Assembly: GCA_001567115.1 (NCBI GenBank)
Contig: LMZT01000011.1
Span: forward strand, 1-59,820
Direction of reading: 5' to 3'
DNA length: 59,820 bases
Source of the DNA: Candidatus Hinthialibacteria bacterium OLB16
GTDB taxonomy: Bacteria; Hinthialibacterota; Hinthialibacteria; OLB16
Both the position numbers and the translations under genes were made by a program. How positions within the stretch are numbered: position 1 is the first letter of the stretch; each line of letters opens with the position of its first letter. The notes below the pieces were generated by a model that searched no databases, was not told where the DNA came from, and saw nothing but the letters and a program-made list of their open reading frames with translations. This document shows, in pieces, positions 17,015 to 26,386 of the stretch.

Positions 17015-18115
17015 ATGAAACTGGCTCAACGCATGGATCGGATCGATTCCTCGGGAATCCGCAAGGTTTTCGCACTGGCCGCGAACATGAAAAATCCCTG
17101 CAACCTGAGTATCGGCCAGCCCGATTTCGAACTTCCAGCCGAGCTGCAGGAGGCAGCCCGGAAGGCCATTCAAGGGGGGCATAACCGCTACACCCAGACT
17201 GGCGGCATTCAGGCTCTCAAAGACAAAGTCCGCCAGAAACTCCCGGATAAAAAAGGCATCGACAAAGATGGAATTCTGATCACCTCAGGCACCTCGGGCG
17301 GATTGATGCTGGCGTTTATGACCCTTTTCGATCCCGGCGATGAAGTGATTGTCCCCGAACCCTACTTCGTCATGTACAAACACCTGCTCAACCTGATCGG
17401 GGCGGTGCCGGTGTATGTCGATCTGTATCCGGATTTTCATCTGACCGCCGAACGAATTCGCCCTCATCTGACTCCCAGGACACGGGCGATCCTGGTGAAC
17501 AGTCCGGCCAATCCGACCGGGGTGGTTTCCTCGCAGAGCGAACTGGAGGGAATTGCCTGCCTGGCTCGCGAAAAGAACCTTCTGGTGATCTCGGATGAGA
17601 TCTATAACCTGTTCGTTTATGACAATCCCTTTGTTTCAATGGGATCGGTTTATGAAAACACCCTGGTGCTGGGTGGCTTTTCCAAAACCTATGCCATGAC
17701 CGGGTGGCGGCTGGGTTATGCAGTCGGAAATGCCGAGCTGATCGCGGCCATGGAAGAGCTTCAGCAGTATTCGTTCGTGTGCGCGCCCAGTGTGGCCCAG
17801 CACATGGGGGTAGTGGCTCTGGACCTGGACATGCGCCCCTATTGGGAAGCATATCGCCACAAACGAGACCTGATCTATGAAGGCATCCGGGAATCCTTCA
17901 AGGTCTCCAGGCCCGGTGGGGCATTTTACATCTTTCCCGAAGCTCCGGATGGCGATGGCGATGCCTTCTGCGCCCGGGCCATCGAGCAGAGCCTGTTGAT
18001 CGTTCCTGGCAGTGTTTTCTCCGAAAGGAAAAGCCACTTCCGCATTTCTTTCGCTGGCACCGATGACACCATCTGTCGGGGAGTCGAAATCCTGAACAAG
18101 CTGGCGAAAGGCTGA
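17015..18115 (+). CDS. Class I/II PLP-dependent aminotransferase (AspB/PatA-like)
   Basis: Residues 1-366 from ATG 17015 form a complete fold type I aminotransferase. I chose this start over an in-frame ATG at 16958 because the family starts with MKLAQRMDRIDSSGIRKVF, and GAGAAAGG lies 11 bases upstream. Visible family blocks are NLSIGQPDF (substrate-binding), NSPANPTGVV (PLP-ring Asn), SDEIYNLFVYD (Asp/Tyr to PLP) and GGFSKTYAMTGWRLGY with Schiff-base Lys224. The C-terminal HFRISFAG holds the substrate-carboxylate Arg. Aspartate or aromatic substrates are both possible. Confidence 0.9.
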   Translation: MKLAQRMDRIDSSGIRKVFALAANMKNPCNLSIGQPDFELPAELQEAARKAIQGGHNRYTQTGGIQALKDKVRQKLPDKKGIDKDGILITSGTSGGLMLAFMTLFDPGDEVIVPEPYFVMYKHLLNLIGAVPVYVDLYPDFHLTAERIRPHLTPRTRAILVNSPANPTGVVSSQSELEGIACLAREKNLLVISDEIYNLFVYDNPFVSMGSVYENTLVLGGFSKTYAMTGWRLGYAVGNAELIAAMEELQQYSFVCAPSVAQHMGVVALDLDMRPYWEAYRHKRDLIYEGIRESFKVSRPGGAFYIFPEAPDGDGDAFCARAIEQSLLIVPGSVFSERKSHFRISFAGTDDTICRGVEILNKLAKG

Positions 18116-18176
18116 TTTCTTCAAACCAGCATGGTTCCCGACCCGTTCAGGAAGATACGACCAGGAGTTTTTATTC

Positions 18177-19145
18177 ATGAAAGAATCGATTGATCCCTCG
18201 CTACAGCCATTCCGGCAGAGAATCCAGCAGGTGACCGATTATCTCAACAGTGTCATCCTCGGAAAAAAGGAAGTCATCAAAGAAGTGATGGTGGCCTTGC
18301 TCTCTCGTGGGCATCTGCTGATTGAGGATGTCCCCGGGGTTGGCAAAACCACCCTGGCGAGAAGCCTGGCGGATATCCTGGAATGCAGGTTTCAGCGCAT
18401 TTCTTTTACCAGTGACCTGATGCCGAGCGACATTCTCGGCGTTTCCATATTTGACCGGAATGAATCCCGCTTCGAGTTCCAGGAAGGCCCGATTTTCACC
18501 AATATCCTGCTGGCGGATGAACTCAATCGGACCACTCCCAAGACCCAGAGCGCTTTTCTCGAGGCCATGGAAGCCGGGCAGGTGACGATCGAGAAGAAGA
18601 CCTATACCCTCCCGGATCCATTCCTGGTCATGGCCACCCAGAACCCACTCGAATTTTCGGGAACCTTTCCCCTTCCGGTCTCCCAGCTGGACCGTTTCCT
18701 GATGCGCATCGAAATTGGATATCCGGACCAGGCAAATGAAGAGAGAATGCTGGTGCAGTACCGTGAAAAACGCCCGGGAGATGAAGTCCCTCAGACCATT
18801 TCACTCGATGAGGTCCGTGAATGGCAGAAAATGGTCCCCAGGAACCGGATGGATGCTTCTCTGGTGTCCTATATCGCCCAGCTGGCGGTGAAAACCCGTG
18901 AACATGCCGATATTCACCTTGGAGTCAGTCCGCGTGCAACTCTCGCCCTTCAACGGGCCTCACAGGCTCGCGCGCTTCTCGATGGGCGCAACTATGTGAT
19001 ACCTGATGACATCCAGATTCTGCTCGCACCGGTGTGGGCGCATCGCCTGATCCTTCGCAATCAGGTGGGCATCGGGGCGCATGCTTCCCAGCAGGCAGCT
19101 GAACTCCTCCAGAAGATCCTCCAGGAAATCCCGGTCCCGGTATGA
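18177..19145 (+). CDS. MoxR-family AAA+ ATPase
   Basis: The 322-residue protein has Walker A in EDVPGVGKTTLA (Lys57), the MoxR block QRISFTSDLMPSDILG, Walker B ILLADELNR and TPKTQSAFLEAMEAGQVT. The sensor region MATQNPLEFSGTFPLPVSQLDRF is also MoxR-typical. These ATPases act as chaperones for metal insertion or for assembling protein complexes. They usually sit next to DUF58 and von Willebrand-type genes. None is present here: upstream is an aminotransferase and downstream, after a hairpin and promoter, an RsbU-like phosphatase. It is therefore an isolated MoxR. Confidence 0.92.
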   Translation: MKESIDPSLQPFRQRIQQVTDYLNSVILGKKEVIKEVMVALLSRGHLLIEDVPGVGKTTLARSLADILECRFQRISFTSDLMPSDILGVSIFDRNESRFEFQEGPIFTNILLADELNRTTPKTQSAFLEAMEAGQVTIEKKTYTLPDPFLVMATQNPLEFSGTFPLPVSQLDRFLMRIEIGYPDQANEERMLVQYREKRPGDEVPQTISLDEVREWQKMVPRNRMDASLVSYIAQLAVKTREHADIHLGVSPRATLALQRASQARALLDGRNYVIPDDIQILLAPVWAHRLILRNQVGIGAHASQQAAELLQKILQEIPVPV

Positions 19146-19189
19146 TTCTGTTAAAAACCAGGGGTGGATATCTTTAAGGCTGGCATGTC

Positions 19190-19218
19190 CACAGGCTGAG
19201 CGGGTTCAGCCGCCTGTG
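19190..19218 (+). terminator. Hairpin after the moxR-like gene, possible terminator
   Basis: CACAGGC (19190-19196) pairs with GCCTGTG (19212-19218), and TGA/TCA extend the stem inside with a small bulge. There is no strong T run after it, so termination is uncertain. It separates the MoxR gene from the promoter at 19291. Confidence 0.35.
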
Positions 19219-19290
19219 TGATTTCGGCCAACAGGGTGCTCCTTTTACCTTGAAAACTTCATTTTTGAGCCGGTTCCGAAAAAAGTTCGA

Positions 19291-19320
19291 TTGACAGGCC
19301 GAAGTGAAGAGACATACACT
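19291..19320 (+). promoter_or_regulatory. Sigma-70-like promoter of the partner-switching module
   Basis: A consensus TTGACA (19291-19296) is followed, after 18 bases, by TACACT (19315-19320). It lies about 50 bases before the rsbU-like start and is one of the best -35/-10 pairs in the window. Confidence 0.6.
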
Positions 19321-19376
19321 TGTCCGGTTTAGTGCTCTGAGGACTCGGCTTCTCAACAATTCCCGGGAGGTTGAAG

Positions 19377-21602
19377 GTGTTCTTCGCGGTAGGAACGATC
19401 AATCTGGTCCTCCTCACAGTTCTAGCCCTCCTGATCTTCCAGATCCGTGGTTTTGTTCGCAAAGCGGACCAGTATGCCTCCTCACGGGAAGAAGCCATTC
19501 TTCACCCCCTGCTGGATTTTGATCAGATCCGCTCCATCCCCAGTTCCCATGACATCGAATTGCTTTTCCTTTCGATGGTGATGCTTCTGATCTCAAATTT
19601 CTTTGCTCTGGTACAGAATGAAGGGAAAACACTGGCTGAAACCTACCCGCAGTGGTGGTTGCTGTTCGAAGTCACCAGCCTGCTGGTATTCTGCCATGCC
19701 CTGCTGTGTTACTCCCGCCACATGGTGGAAAAAGAACGGGCCGAGTGGCACCGCGCCTATGAGCAGACTCACGATTTTCTGCTGTTTCGAACCTTGTCGT
19801 TTATCGTTGTTGTAGGCTGCCTGATCTGGGTGATGTTTTTCCTGCCGAGCTGGTCTTTTCCTTCGGATCCTGAGCAGCTGCAGAAATACCAGCGTCCGAT
19901 TCTTTTGTTGAGGATTTGGGTTCTGCTGAGTTTTCTCTATTTTATGAACTGGGGGCTGCGGCTGCGCGGAGAAATCGGCACTCTGATGAAAATCATCGGA
20001 GGGGGCCTGGTATTCAGCGGGATTGTCGGGTGCTGGCTGGTCGCCTTCTCCTTTGATGAAAACCCGCAGAAATGGCTGCTGCATGTCACCTACCACATGT
20101 CATTTACCCTCTGCTATCTGAGCCTGGTGCTGCTGCTTTTCAGGGACAACATGGTCTTGCTTGCCGCCACCCATCGCGCCGCTCAGATCATCGCTGATGA
20201 AAAGCGTGTCATGCTGGATTTCCTTGTTCGTATGGCGGATGACCCGAACCTGAGCTTCGAAACCCGCAATACCCGACGGCGAACCCGCCAGGATATGGAT
20301 TACATTCTGCACCTGACCCTTCAGTTCGCCATGCGCCAGAGCAATGCCAAGGGCGGCGCCATCTACCTCCTCGATACAGTCCTTGAAGGCTCCTCAAACC
20401 CTGACAATATCCGTGCGCTGATCCCGCGTGTGGTCGAAGGGCCATACCCCCCCTTGCAGCAGCTGCCGATCGATTATCTGGCCACCCGCATCAAGTATAT
20501 CAATGAGCTGTTTCTGACTGAAAGAATCGAGCTTGACCAGTACCCCTTTTTCAAAAAACTCATCGAATCGGGAAAACTCCTTTTCCTTCCTGATGCCGGC
20601 CGCCAGGCGGATCTCCCTCAGCAGCCCATCGATTTCCTTCGGATCCACACCCTGGTGGCGGTGCCACTGGCCATGAACAAACGTGTGCTGGGGTTGCTGA
20701 TCGTCGTCAATAAATTCGCCGAGGGAGAACAGGGATGGGCCTCCTTCTCCCCACAGGATGCCTCATTGCTCAATGCTGTTGCGGATCAGGCGGCGATTGC
20801 CATTACCAACGCCCGGATGCATGAGGTGATCGACGAGCAGGAGCGCCTGGAACGCGAAATCGAAATCGCGCGCAAGGTCCAGGAATCCCTGCTGCCGGGG
20901 AAATTCCCTGATCTGCCCGGATTTGAAATCAAAGCTTTCAATAAAGCCGCCAGGCAGATCGGCGGCGATTACTATGATTTTGTCAGGATCGACTCCAATC
21001 ATCTGGTCATTGTCATCGCCGATGTGGCCGGAAAGGGGATTCCCGGCGCGCTGACCATGGCCACTCTCCGCAGCGCCCTGCGCTCGCTGGCTGCCGAGGG
21101 TCTGAGTGCCTACGAGCTGACCATTCGCCTCAATGATTTCATTTTCTCCGACCTGAAACGGGATGTGTTCATTTCCCTTTCTCTGGCCATCCTGGACCTC
21201 GAGGAATCCACCCTGTCACTGGTGCGGGCCGGGCATGAACCCACACTCCTGTTCCGGCACAATTCCTCCAGCCCGGAAATGCTGACACCGGCAGGAATGG
21301 CCTTGGGCCTTGATCGTGGTTCCCTCTTCAAGGATTCTCTGGAAGAATCCATAGTGAAGTTAACCCCCGGAGACCTGGTGGTTTTCTATACCGATGGTCT
21401 GACTGAAGCCATGAACGAGGAGGGGGAGGAATTTACTCTTGAGCGTTTTCTCAAAGTGCTGGAAAATTCCCGGCATCGCTCACTCGAAGATCTGGTAGAC
21501 TCAGTTTTTTATGAGGTGGATCAATTTAATGGTGACAAACCACCTCATGATGATGTCACACTTGTCACGATACGAGTGCGAACACCTGCTGCCCAGCCAT
21601 AA
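19377..21602 (+). CDS. RsbU-like membrane protein: transmembrane N-terminus, GAF and SpoIIE/PP2C phosphatase domain
   Basis: The protein (741 residues) should dephosphorylate a STAS-domain antagonist in response to a signal. The N-terminal third has about six hydrophobic helices. A GAF-like domain spans roughly 305-470 (AIYLLDTV, LVAVPLAMNKRVLGLLIVVNKF, ADQAAIAITNAR). A short coiled coil (EQERLEREIEIARKVQESLLP) leads to the PP2C domain, with GGDYYDFV, IADVAGKGIPGALTMA and FYTDGLTEAMNEEGEEF carrying metal-site Asp residues. I prefer the GTG start at 19377: GGGAGG sits 6 bases before it. The TTG at 19371 directly abuts that Shine-Dalgarno site. STAS and kinase genes follow. Confidence 0.88.
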   Translation: MFFAVGTINLVLLTVLALLIFQIRGFVRKADQYASSREEAILHPLLDFDQIRSIPSSHDIELLFLSMVMLLISNFFALVQNEGKTLAETYPQWWLLFEVTSLLVFCHALLCYSRHMVEKERAEWHRAYEQTHDFLLFRTLSFIVVVGCLIWVMFFLPSWSFPSDPEQLQKYQRPILLLRIWVLLSFLYFMNWGLRLRGEIGTLMKIIGGGLVFSGIVGCWLVAFSFDENPQKWLLHVTYHMSFTLCYLSLVLLLFRDNMVLLAATHRAAQIIADEKRVMLDFLVRMADDPNLSFETRNTRRRTRQDMDYILHLTLQFAMRQSNAKGGAIYLLDTVLEGSSNPDNIRALIPRVVEGPYPPLQQLPIDYLATRIKYINELFLTERIELDQYPFFKKLIESGKLLFLPDAGRQADLPQQPIDFLRIHTLVAVPLAMNKRVLGLLIVVNKFAEGEQGWASFSPQDASLLNAVADQAAIAITNARMHEVIDEQERLEREIEIARKVQESLLPGKFPDLPGFEIKAFNKAARQIGGDYYDFVRIDSNHLVIVIADVAGKGIPGALTMATLRSALRSLAAEGLSAYELTIRLNDFIFSDLKRDVFISLSLAILDLEESTLSLVRAGHEPTLLFRHNSSSPEMLTPAGMALGLDRGSLFKDSLEESIVKLTPGDLVVFYTDGLTEAMNEEGEEFTLERFLKVLENSRHRSLEDLVDSVFYEVDQFNGDKPPHDDVTLVTIRVRTPAAQP

Positions 21603-21657
21603 AGCGGGGCATTATCCGGAACGATCAAGATGGAACGGACACAGGGAGGAACATCCA

Positions 21658-22062
21658 ATGTGGAAAAAATTTGAACTCGAAACCATCCCCACCCAGGTGG
21701 GAAATCTTTCGATTCAGAAGGTTCGGATCAGCGGATACCTCGACTCCAGCACCTTTCCCCAGCTCCAGGAACACCTGGATAATCTGCTGAAACAGGACCA
21801 CCATTATTATCTGCTGGATCTCGAGAACCTGGATTATATCAGCAGCGCCGGCCTGGGTGTCCTCATGGGCATCCTGCGTGAAGTCCGCGAAAAGGAGGGG
21901 GATTTGAAAATCATCAATATGTCCGAGAAAATTTCCCGTGTCTTTGACCTGCTCGGATTCTCCCGCCTGATGAAGGTTTATCCTTCCGAACAGGAGGCAC
22001 TCGATGCCTTCCTCAATCCGGCTCCCACTGGCCCGGAAGTCGCCCCAGAAGACCGCTTCTGA
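21658..22062 (+). CDS. STAS-domain anti-sigma-factor antagonist (RsbV-like)
   Basis: The 134-residue protein is a single STAS domain. DLENLDYISSAGLGVLMG (54-71) holds the serines (S62/S63) at the usual phosphorylation site. A longer in-frame extension to 21511 is an artefact of overlap with the phosphatase gene. The chosen ATG 21658 has AGGGAGGA 7 bases upstream, and MWKKFELETIPTQVGNLSIQ is a natural STAS start. It should be dephosphorylated by the upstream PP2C protein and phosphorylated by the kinase encoded next. Confidence 0.9.
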   Translation: MWKKFELETIPTQVGNLSIQKVRISGYLDSSTFPQLQEHLDNLLKQDHHYYLLDLENLDYISSAGLGVLMGILREVREKEGDLKIINMSEKISRVFDLLGFSRLMKVYPSEQEALDAFLNPAPTGPEVAPEDRF

Positions 22063-22081
22063 ACTGCACGGAGAAAAATCC

Positions 22082-22513
22082 TTGACTGACCCCCAGATGG
22101 ATCTTTTCGAGTTTCGTGTCCCGGCCAAGGCACAGTTCATCTATCCCATAAGGGAATTGATCGGCGACCTTGCGCGCCAGTTAGGCTTTCCGGACCATGA
22201 AGCCGATATGATTGTCCTGGCTGTCGATGAAGCGCTGGCTAATTCTGTCTCCCACTCCAGCCACCATAAAGAACCGGTCGAAGTCTGCCTTCAGCTGAAT
22301 GATGATTCCCTCGAAATCACTGTAAGGGATAATGGCAGTGAGTATTTCGAACGTTTCCTGCAGCCACTGGCCCTCGAGGAACACCTGCGTGAAATGCGCG
22401 AAACCGGCCTGGGCCTGCATATCATCAAAACTGTCATGGATTCAGTCGAATATATCCGGACCGATGATTGCCGCAACATCCTCACCCTGGTGAAGTTCCT
22501 CCATCGAGCCTGA
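22082..22513 (+). CDS. RsbW-like anti-sigma serine kinase (HATPase_c_2)
   Basis: The protein is about 144 residues from TTG 22082; an ATG at 22097 is the alternative. GGAGAA lies about 9 bases before the TTG. It has the GHKL ATP-binding motifs: DEALANSVSHSSH (N box), ITVRDNGSEYFE (G1) and ETGLGLHIIKTVMD (G2). RsbW-type kinases bind either a sigma factor or a STAS antagonist, and phosphorylate the latter. No sigma factor gene is next to it, so the final target is unlinked or is not a sigma factor. It overlaps no other real gene and ends 25 bases before a convergent stop. Confidence 0.87.
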   Translation: MTDPQMDLFEFRVPAKAQFIYPIRELIGDLARQLGFPDHEADMIVLAVDEALANSVSHSSHHKEPVEVCLQLNDDSLEITVRDNGSEYFERFLQPLALEEHLREMRETGLGLHIIKTVMDSVEYIRTDDCRNILTLVKFLHRA

Positions 22514-22537
22514 GGCTCCGGCCAGAATCCATCGTTC

Positions 22538-23878
22538 TCATTTCCCCTGAAGCCTGATATCGATGCGGTTTTCACCCTGATCCAGATCAACCCGCACAAA
22601 CAGCAGCTTTCCGGGAATTATCCGCGAATCCTTGATTTGGGGCGTTTCAGGAACTCGATAAAGCGAATAGTCACCCCACAGGGCCAGGCCATAAGGCATC
22701 TTCCGGGGGCTGTTTACCTGAATCTGGATGTCACGTTTCCAGTGGTAACGAGTGTCGGATACAAGGCATGGAGCAGGTATTACAGGTTCATTGAAATATG
22801 CATGCTTCGTGAGATCCAGGCTGTAATTTCTCAGCATAAACGGACTGATCTGGCCCTCACGAAAAACCATCATCGCTTTACTGTCATACATCATAAAAGC
22901 ATTCGGCCAGGGACCGACCGGGGTATTCCAGGAATAGTCAGGATTTGGAAGGGGGCAGGGAATATCCTCCCAGTACATGAAGGAGGGAGCTGTTTTCGCG
23001 TACATTGATTTGTAGAGATCCACTCCTTCGCTGAGAGTCAATGCATCAATCTGGGAGGCGAAATGGCTCACAAACATTTCCAGCAGAAGGCTTGCCTCCC
23101 GGATATCCTCCTTCGAGTAGCAATTGAATGGGGAGGCCTGCATTTCATGGGCCTCCTGATGCTGGACCATAAAAACAAAGTCATTGAGGAGGGTGTTGGA
23201 AGCATAACGGTCCATGAGAGAGAACCAGTATTCCGGGTCTTCTGGACGGCAGATGCCTGCACGAGCGACATCATTGGGATCAGTGGAATAAATGGTTGGA
23301 TTCCCTGAGAAGATCGACTTACCGAGATCCCGTGCGGTCCATTCCATCCCTACCAATCCACGCCCATCCCTCTTCGGGCGCAACCTCTGTTTGGGATCGA
23401 TGTAGAAAAATCCCCAGGGGCAGCCACGATCGCTGATATCATCCACATCGATCTGTTCCGGGCAGTATCCCCAGAGTCCCTGAAATCCAAGATCTTCCAG
23501 GATCTCAGCGACTTCAGGGTCGGTATGGCCGCCTGCCGCGATTGAAATTTCCGCCCAGGGGAGGGTTTTCTTGAGATTCAACAGGCGTGCAGCCAGGAGA
23601 TCCTTTTTCGACTTCGCTCCTGCCAGATGAAGAGCGCGTGAATTGGAATCTCCCGAGGCATTGGTCGGCAAAGTCATGGCCACCTCATCCCCGAATTTCC
23701 CATCCCACTCTTTCAGCTGTTTTTTACACATTGCCGCACTTTCGGGAGAAACGAGCCAGGTAATCGGCACTTCGTAGTCGTGTAAAATATCAGCCAGCCT
23801 TTCCATTCCGATCAATGGAGGCTGATTATCCACGATTCGTTCAGCAAGGCTGGTAAACATATAGATGAGTCTGCCCAT
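22538..23878 (-). CDS. Predicted carbohydrate-active protein with deacetylase/GH57-like barrel (uncharacterised)
   Basis: The 446-residue protein has no signal peptide. Its N-terminal part reads like a distorted beta/alpha barrel of the polysaccharide deacetylase/GH57 sort: ERLADILHDYEVPITWLVSPES, EISIAAGGHTDPEVAEILEDLG and GYCPEQIDVDD. Further on, FVFMVQHQEAHEMQ has His and Glu that could be catalytic or metal ligands. A beta-rich C-terminus (about 360-446) follows. I cannot assign a precise family. It is convergent with the rsbW-like gene. Upstream it diverges from the LPS kinase, which hints at envelope glycan metabolism but does not prove it. Confidence 0.5.
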   Translation of the reverse strand: MGRLIYMFTSLAERIVDNQPPLIGMERLADILHDYEVPITWLVSPESAAMCKKQLKEWDGKFGDEVAMTLPTNASGDSNSRALHLAGAKSKKDLLAARLLNLKKTLPWAEISIAAGGHTDPEVAEILEDLGFQGLWGYCPEQIDVDDISDRGCPWGFFYIDPKQRLRPKRDGRGLVGMEWTARDLGKSIFSGNPTIYSTDPNDVARAGICRPEDPEYWFSLMDRYASNTLLNDFVFMVQHQEAHEMQASPFNCYSKEDIREASLLLEMFVSHFASQIDALTLSEGVDLYKSMYAKTAPSFMYWEDIPCPLPNPDYSWNTPVGPWPNAFMMYDSKAMMVFREGQISPFMLRNYSLDLTKHAYFNEPVIPAPCLVSDTRYHWKRDIQIQVNSPRKMPYGLALWGDYSLYRVPETPQIKDSRIIPGKLLFVRVDLDQGENRIDIRLQGK

Positions 23879-24001
23879 GGGATTTTCCTCCAGGTCATTT
23901 TAAGACTATGGTACGGAATTCCGACCGGCGGGAAAGTGGCCTCCTGTAAAAAGATCGGCTCCAATAGATCAACAGGAGTTCCCTGTCTACAATCCCACCC
24001 C

Positions 24002-24892
24002 ATGCAAGATCGATTCATCCTCACTGAAAGCTCACCCATGGGGCGTGTGGTCGTTCACAGGGATTATGCATCGATCCTGTCGGCATCAGGGCTGACCCGC
24101 TTCTCAGATTGGATGGGCCTCAACAGGATTTCTTATCGTGAGGTCTCCATGCGGCCTCTGCGCCCTGTGGTGGCTCTCGATCTCCCCGGAATGCCCCGAA
24201 CCATATTTCTCAAAAGGCACCTCGAATCCCCCCGTGCTGAAACAATTTTCGAAAAAATGCACTTAACTTCTCCCTTGAGTGAAGCCGCCAAAGAAGTTCA
24301 GAAACTGGAGTGGTTTGGGCAGGCCGGTCTCGCTGTTCCTGAAGTGATTGTATGGGGGGAAGGAACCTGGGAGGGAATCGGGAAGGCATCCTTCCTCGGC
24401 ACACTGGACCTCGAGGCTTTGCCGCTTGAAAGGTTCCTTTTCCATCACTGGAAACCACCCGTCCCAGGCCGGGAGGTTCCCTCCAAATGGGGCATTATCG
24501 AACAGCTGGCCGGACTGACCCGGCGGATGCACCAGGAGGGCATTGTTCACCGTGATTTTTACCTGGGCCATGTGTTCATTTCTGAGCACCCCTCCCGGCA
24601 GGAGTTCGAGCTCTCGGTGATCGATGTCCAGCGCGCCAGCCGACGGCCTTCCTGGTGGCTGCGCTCCCAGATCAAAGACCTTGCATCTCTCCATTTTTCC
24701 GCCGATCCAGCCTTCATTCGCCCTGTGGACCGGCTCCGTTTCCTCAAGGCTTATTGGCGGGTGGAGCGGCTCGGCACCTGGCATCGCTTCCTGATCCGCC
24801 TGATTCAGCGAAAAGCTCTGAAGATTCGGCGGCACACTGAAAAAGCGATGGGCATCCCTTATAGCGAATTCTTCAAAAATAAATATTATTGA
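24002..24892 (+). CDS. Lipopolysaccharide kinase, Kdo/WaaP family
   Basis: The 296-residue protein has an incomplete kinase fold like that of Kdo kinase KdkA and heptose kinase WaaP. The catalytic block is GIVHRDFYLGHVFI, with the HRD aspartate and the second His four residues later. VIDVQRA replaces the usual metal-binding DFG-like strand. The ATP-binding lysine is probably in FLKRHLES. I chose ATG 24002 over an in-frame ATG at 23936 because the added N-terminal 22 residues are not family-like. With lpxH it supports an LPS-containing outer membrane. Whether it phosphorylates Kdo or heptose cannot be told. Confidence 0.82.
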   Translation: MQDRFILTESSPMGRVVVHRDYASILSASGLTRFSDWMGLNRISYREVSMRPLRPVVALDLPGMPRTIFLKRHLESPRAETIFEKMHLTSPLSEAAKEVQKLEWFGQAGLAVPEVIVWGEGTWEGIGKASFLGTLDLEALPLERFLFHHWKPPVPGREVPSKWGIIEQLAGLTRRMHQEGIVHRDFYLGHVFISEHPSRQEFELSVIDVQRASRRPSWWLRSQIKDLASLHFSADPAFIRPVDRLRFLKAYWRVERLGTWHRFLIRLIQRKALKIRRHTEKAMGIPYSEFFKNKYY

Positions 24893-24899
24893 TTCGCAT

Positions 24900-26291
24900 G
24901 TGCCGAAGCCTTTCCCAATGAAGAAACCCAATCGATCCCCTTCTCCCTCACGCTGGCTGGCCTACTCGATCCTCAGCCAATGGGAGGAAAAAAAAGGGTT
25001 TGCCGACCATCTGCTCGATGAAAATCTGGCCGGTTCCAACCTGAGCCTGAGAGACCAGCGCCTGGTGCAGACTCTGGTTTTCGGGTGCCTGCGCCACCTG
25101 TATCTGCTGGATTTCTGGATCGACTGCCTGGCGCAACGCGGGAAGGGCTCTCTTCCCGCCCCTCTCCTGCGTATCCTGCGCCTGGCTCTGTATCAATCCG
25201 CTTTCCTCGATCACATCCCCCAACATGCCATTCTCGGCGAATCCCTGCTGCTGTGCGATTGCCTCAAACTGGAGGGGTTGAAGGGCCTTGCCAATGCTCT
25301 CATCCGAAAATTCCAGGCACACAGGTCAGATCTCGAGGCTCGCCTTCAGGATCATCCTCAGCGGCTCTCACTGCGAACCTCGCACCCCCAGTGGCTGGTG
25401 GATTGGGCTTTGAATCGCTTCGGGCCGGAAAAGGGGGAAAGATGGCTTGATTTCAACAACACCATTCCCAGAGTCTTCCTCAAACCGCTGGTCAGCCGAA
25501 TCGAATCGACAGCATCTCCATCGCCATTTTCTCAGCGGCTCGTGAATGCAGCACTCCACCTGCTTGATCAGATTCCAGAGGCCAGCCTTGCCCCTGACCG
25601 GTCCGGACTGTTCCTGCCCGCTGGATGCCAGATCAGCTCCCTCGAAGCCATCCAGAAAGGGCAGGCATACATCCAGGATCCCGGAGCCTCTCATGCAGTC
25701 GAGCTGCTCGATCCACAGCCCGGAGAAAAAATCCTCGATCTGTGCGCCGCTCCGGGAGGAAAGACCCTGCAGATTGCGGATCGGGTTGCGGGGGCCGCTG
25801 ACATCACAGCAGTCGATTCCCAGAAGGTTCGTCTGGGGCTTCTTGAACAGAACCTGAAACGCTGCGGATTTGACAATGTGGGGGTGGTCTGCCGCGACCT
25901 TCTGGCGGATCCCTTTCCAGAGTCCTTTCAGGCCCATGCGGTCCTCCTGGATGCTCCCTGTACCGGGCTGGGGACCCTGAGGCGACGTGTTGATCTGAGA
26001 TACCGCCTGGAACCTACGGATATTCCAGAATTGGCAGATAAAGGATTTCAACTGTTAACCAATGCCTCTCGATGGGTTATGCCTGGGGGAAGGCTGGTTT
26101 ATTCCACATGCACTTTAACAGCAGAAGAGAATGAACAGGCAGTACGGCGCTTTCTCCTGGCACATCCGGATGCATGGCGGCTGGAAACGGAGATCTTCAC
26201 CCCCGCCCATCTCTTCGATAAGGCAGAGTCCGCTGCCCATGAGCTCGATGACAGCGATGGCTCCTACTGCGCACGGCTCACCCGGAAATAG
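24900..26291 (+). CDS. rsmB: 16S rRNA (cytosine967-C5)-methyltransferase RsmB
   Basis: RsmB methylates C967 of 16S rRNA. The N-terminal NusB-like domain (about 15-140) has RLVQTLVFGCLRHLYLLDFWID and LLRILRLALYQSAFLDHIP. The SAM site is LDLCAAPGGKT. The two cysteines of the m5C mechanism are Cys354 in DAPCTGLGTLRR and Cys404 in YSTCT (numbering from the GTG). Start is GTG 24900, or ATG 24918 six codons in; both lie just after the LPS kinase stop. Length (463 residues) is normal. Confidence 0.93.
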   Translation: MPKPFPMKKPNRSPSPSRWLAYSILSQWEEKKGFADHLLDENLAGSNLSLRDQRLVQTLVFGCLRHLYLLDFWIDCLAQRGKGSLPAPLLRILRLALYQSAFLDHIPQHAILGESLLLCDCLKLEGLKGLANALIRKFQAHRSDLEARLQDHPQRLSLRTSHPQWLVDWALNRFGPEKGERWLDFNNTIPRVFLKPLVSRIESTASPSPFSQRLVNAALHLLDQIPEASLAPDRSGLFLPAGCQISSLEAIQKGQAYIQDPGASHAVELLDPQPGEKILDLCAAPGGKTLQIADRVAGAADITAVDSQKVRLGLLEQNLKRCGFDNVGVVCRDLLADPFPESFQAHAVLLDAPCTGLGTLRRRVDLRYRLEPTDIPELADKGFQLLTNASRWVMPGGRLVYSTCTLTAEENEQAVRRFLLAHPDAWRLETEIFTPAHLFDKAESAAHELDDSDGSYCARLTRK

Positions 26292-26386
26292 CAGCGGCCA
26301 TCTGTCATGAATGGTGAGGTGTGGTAGATTGCCTCAAACCAGCGTGCTATTGGATAAGGCTGCGTCACACTACCCGATGCAGATAG

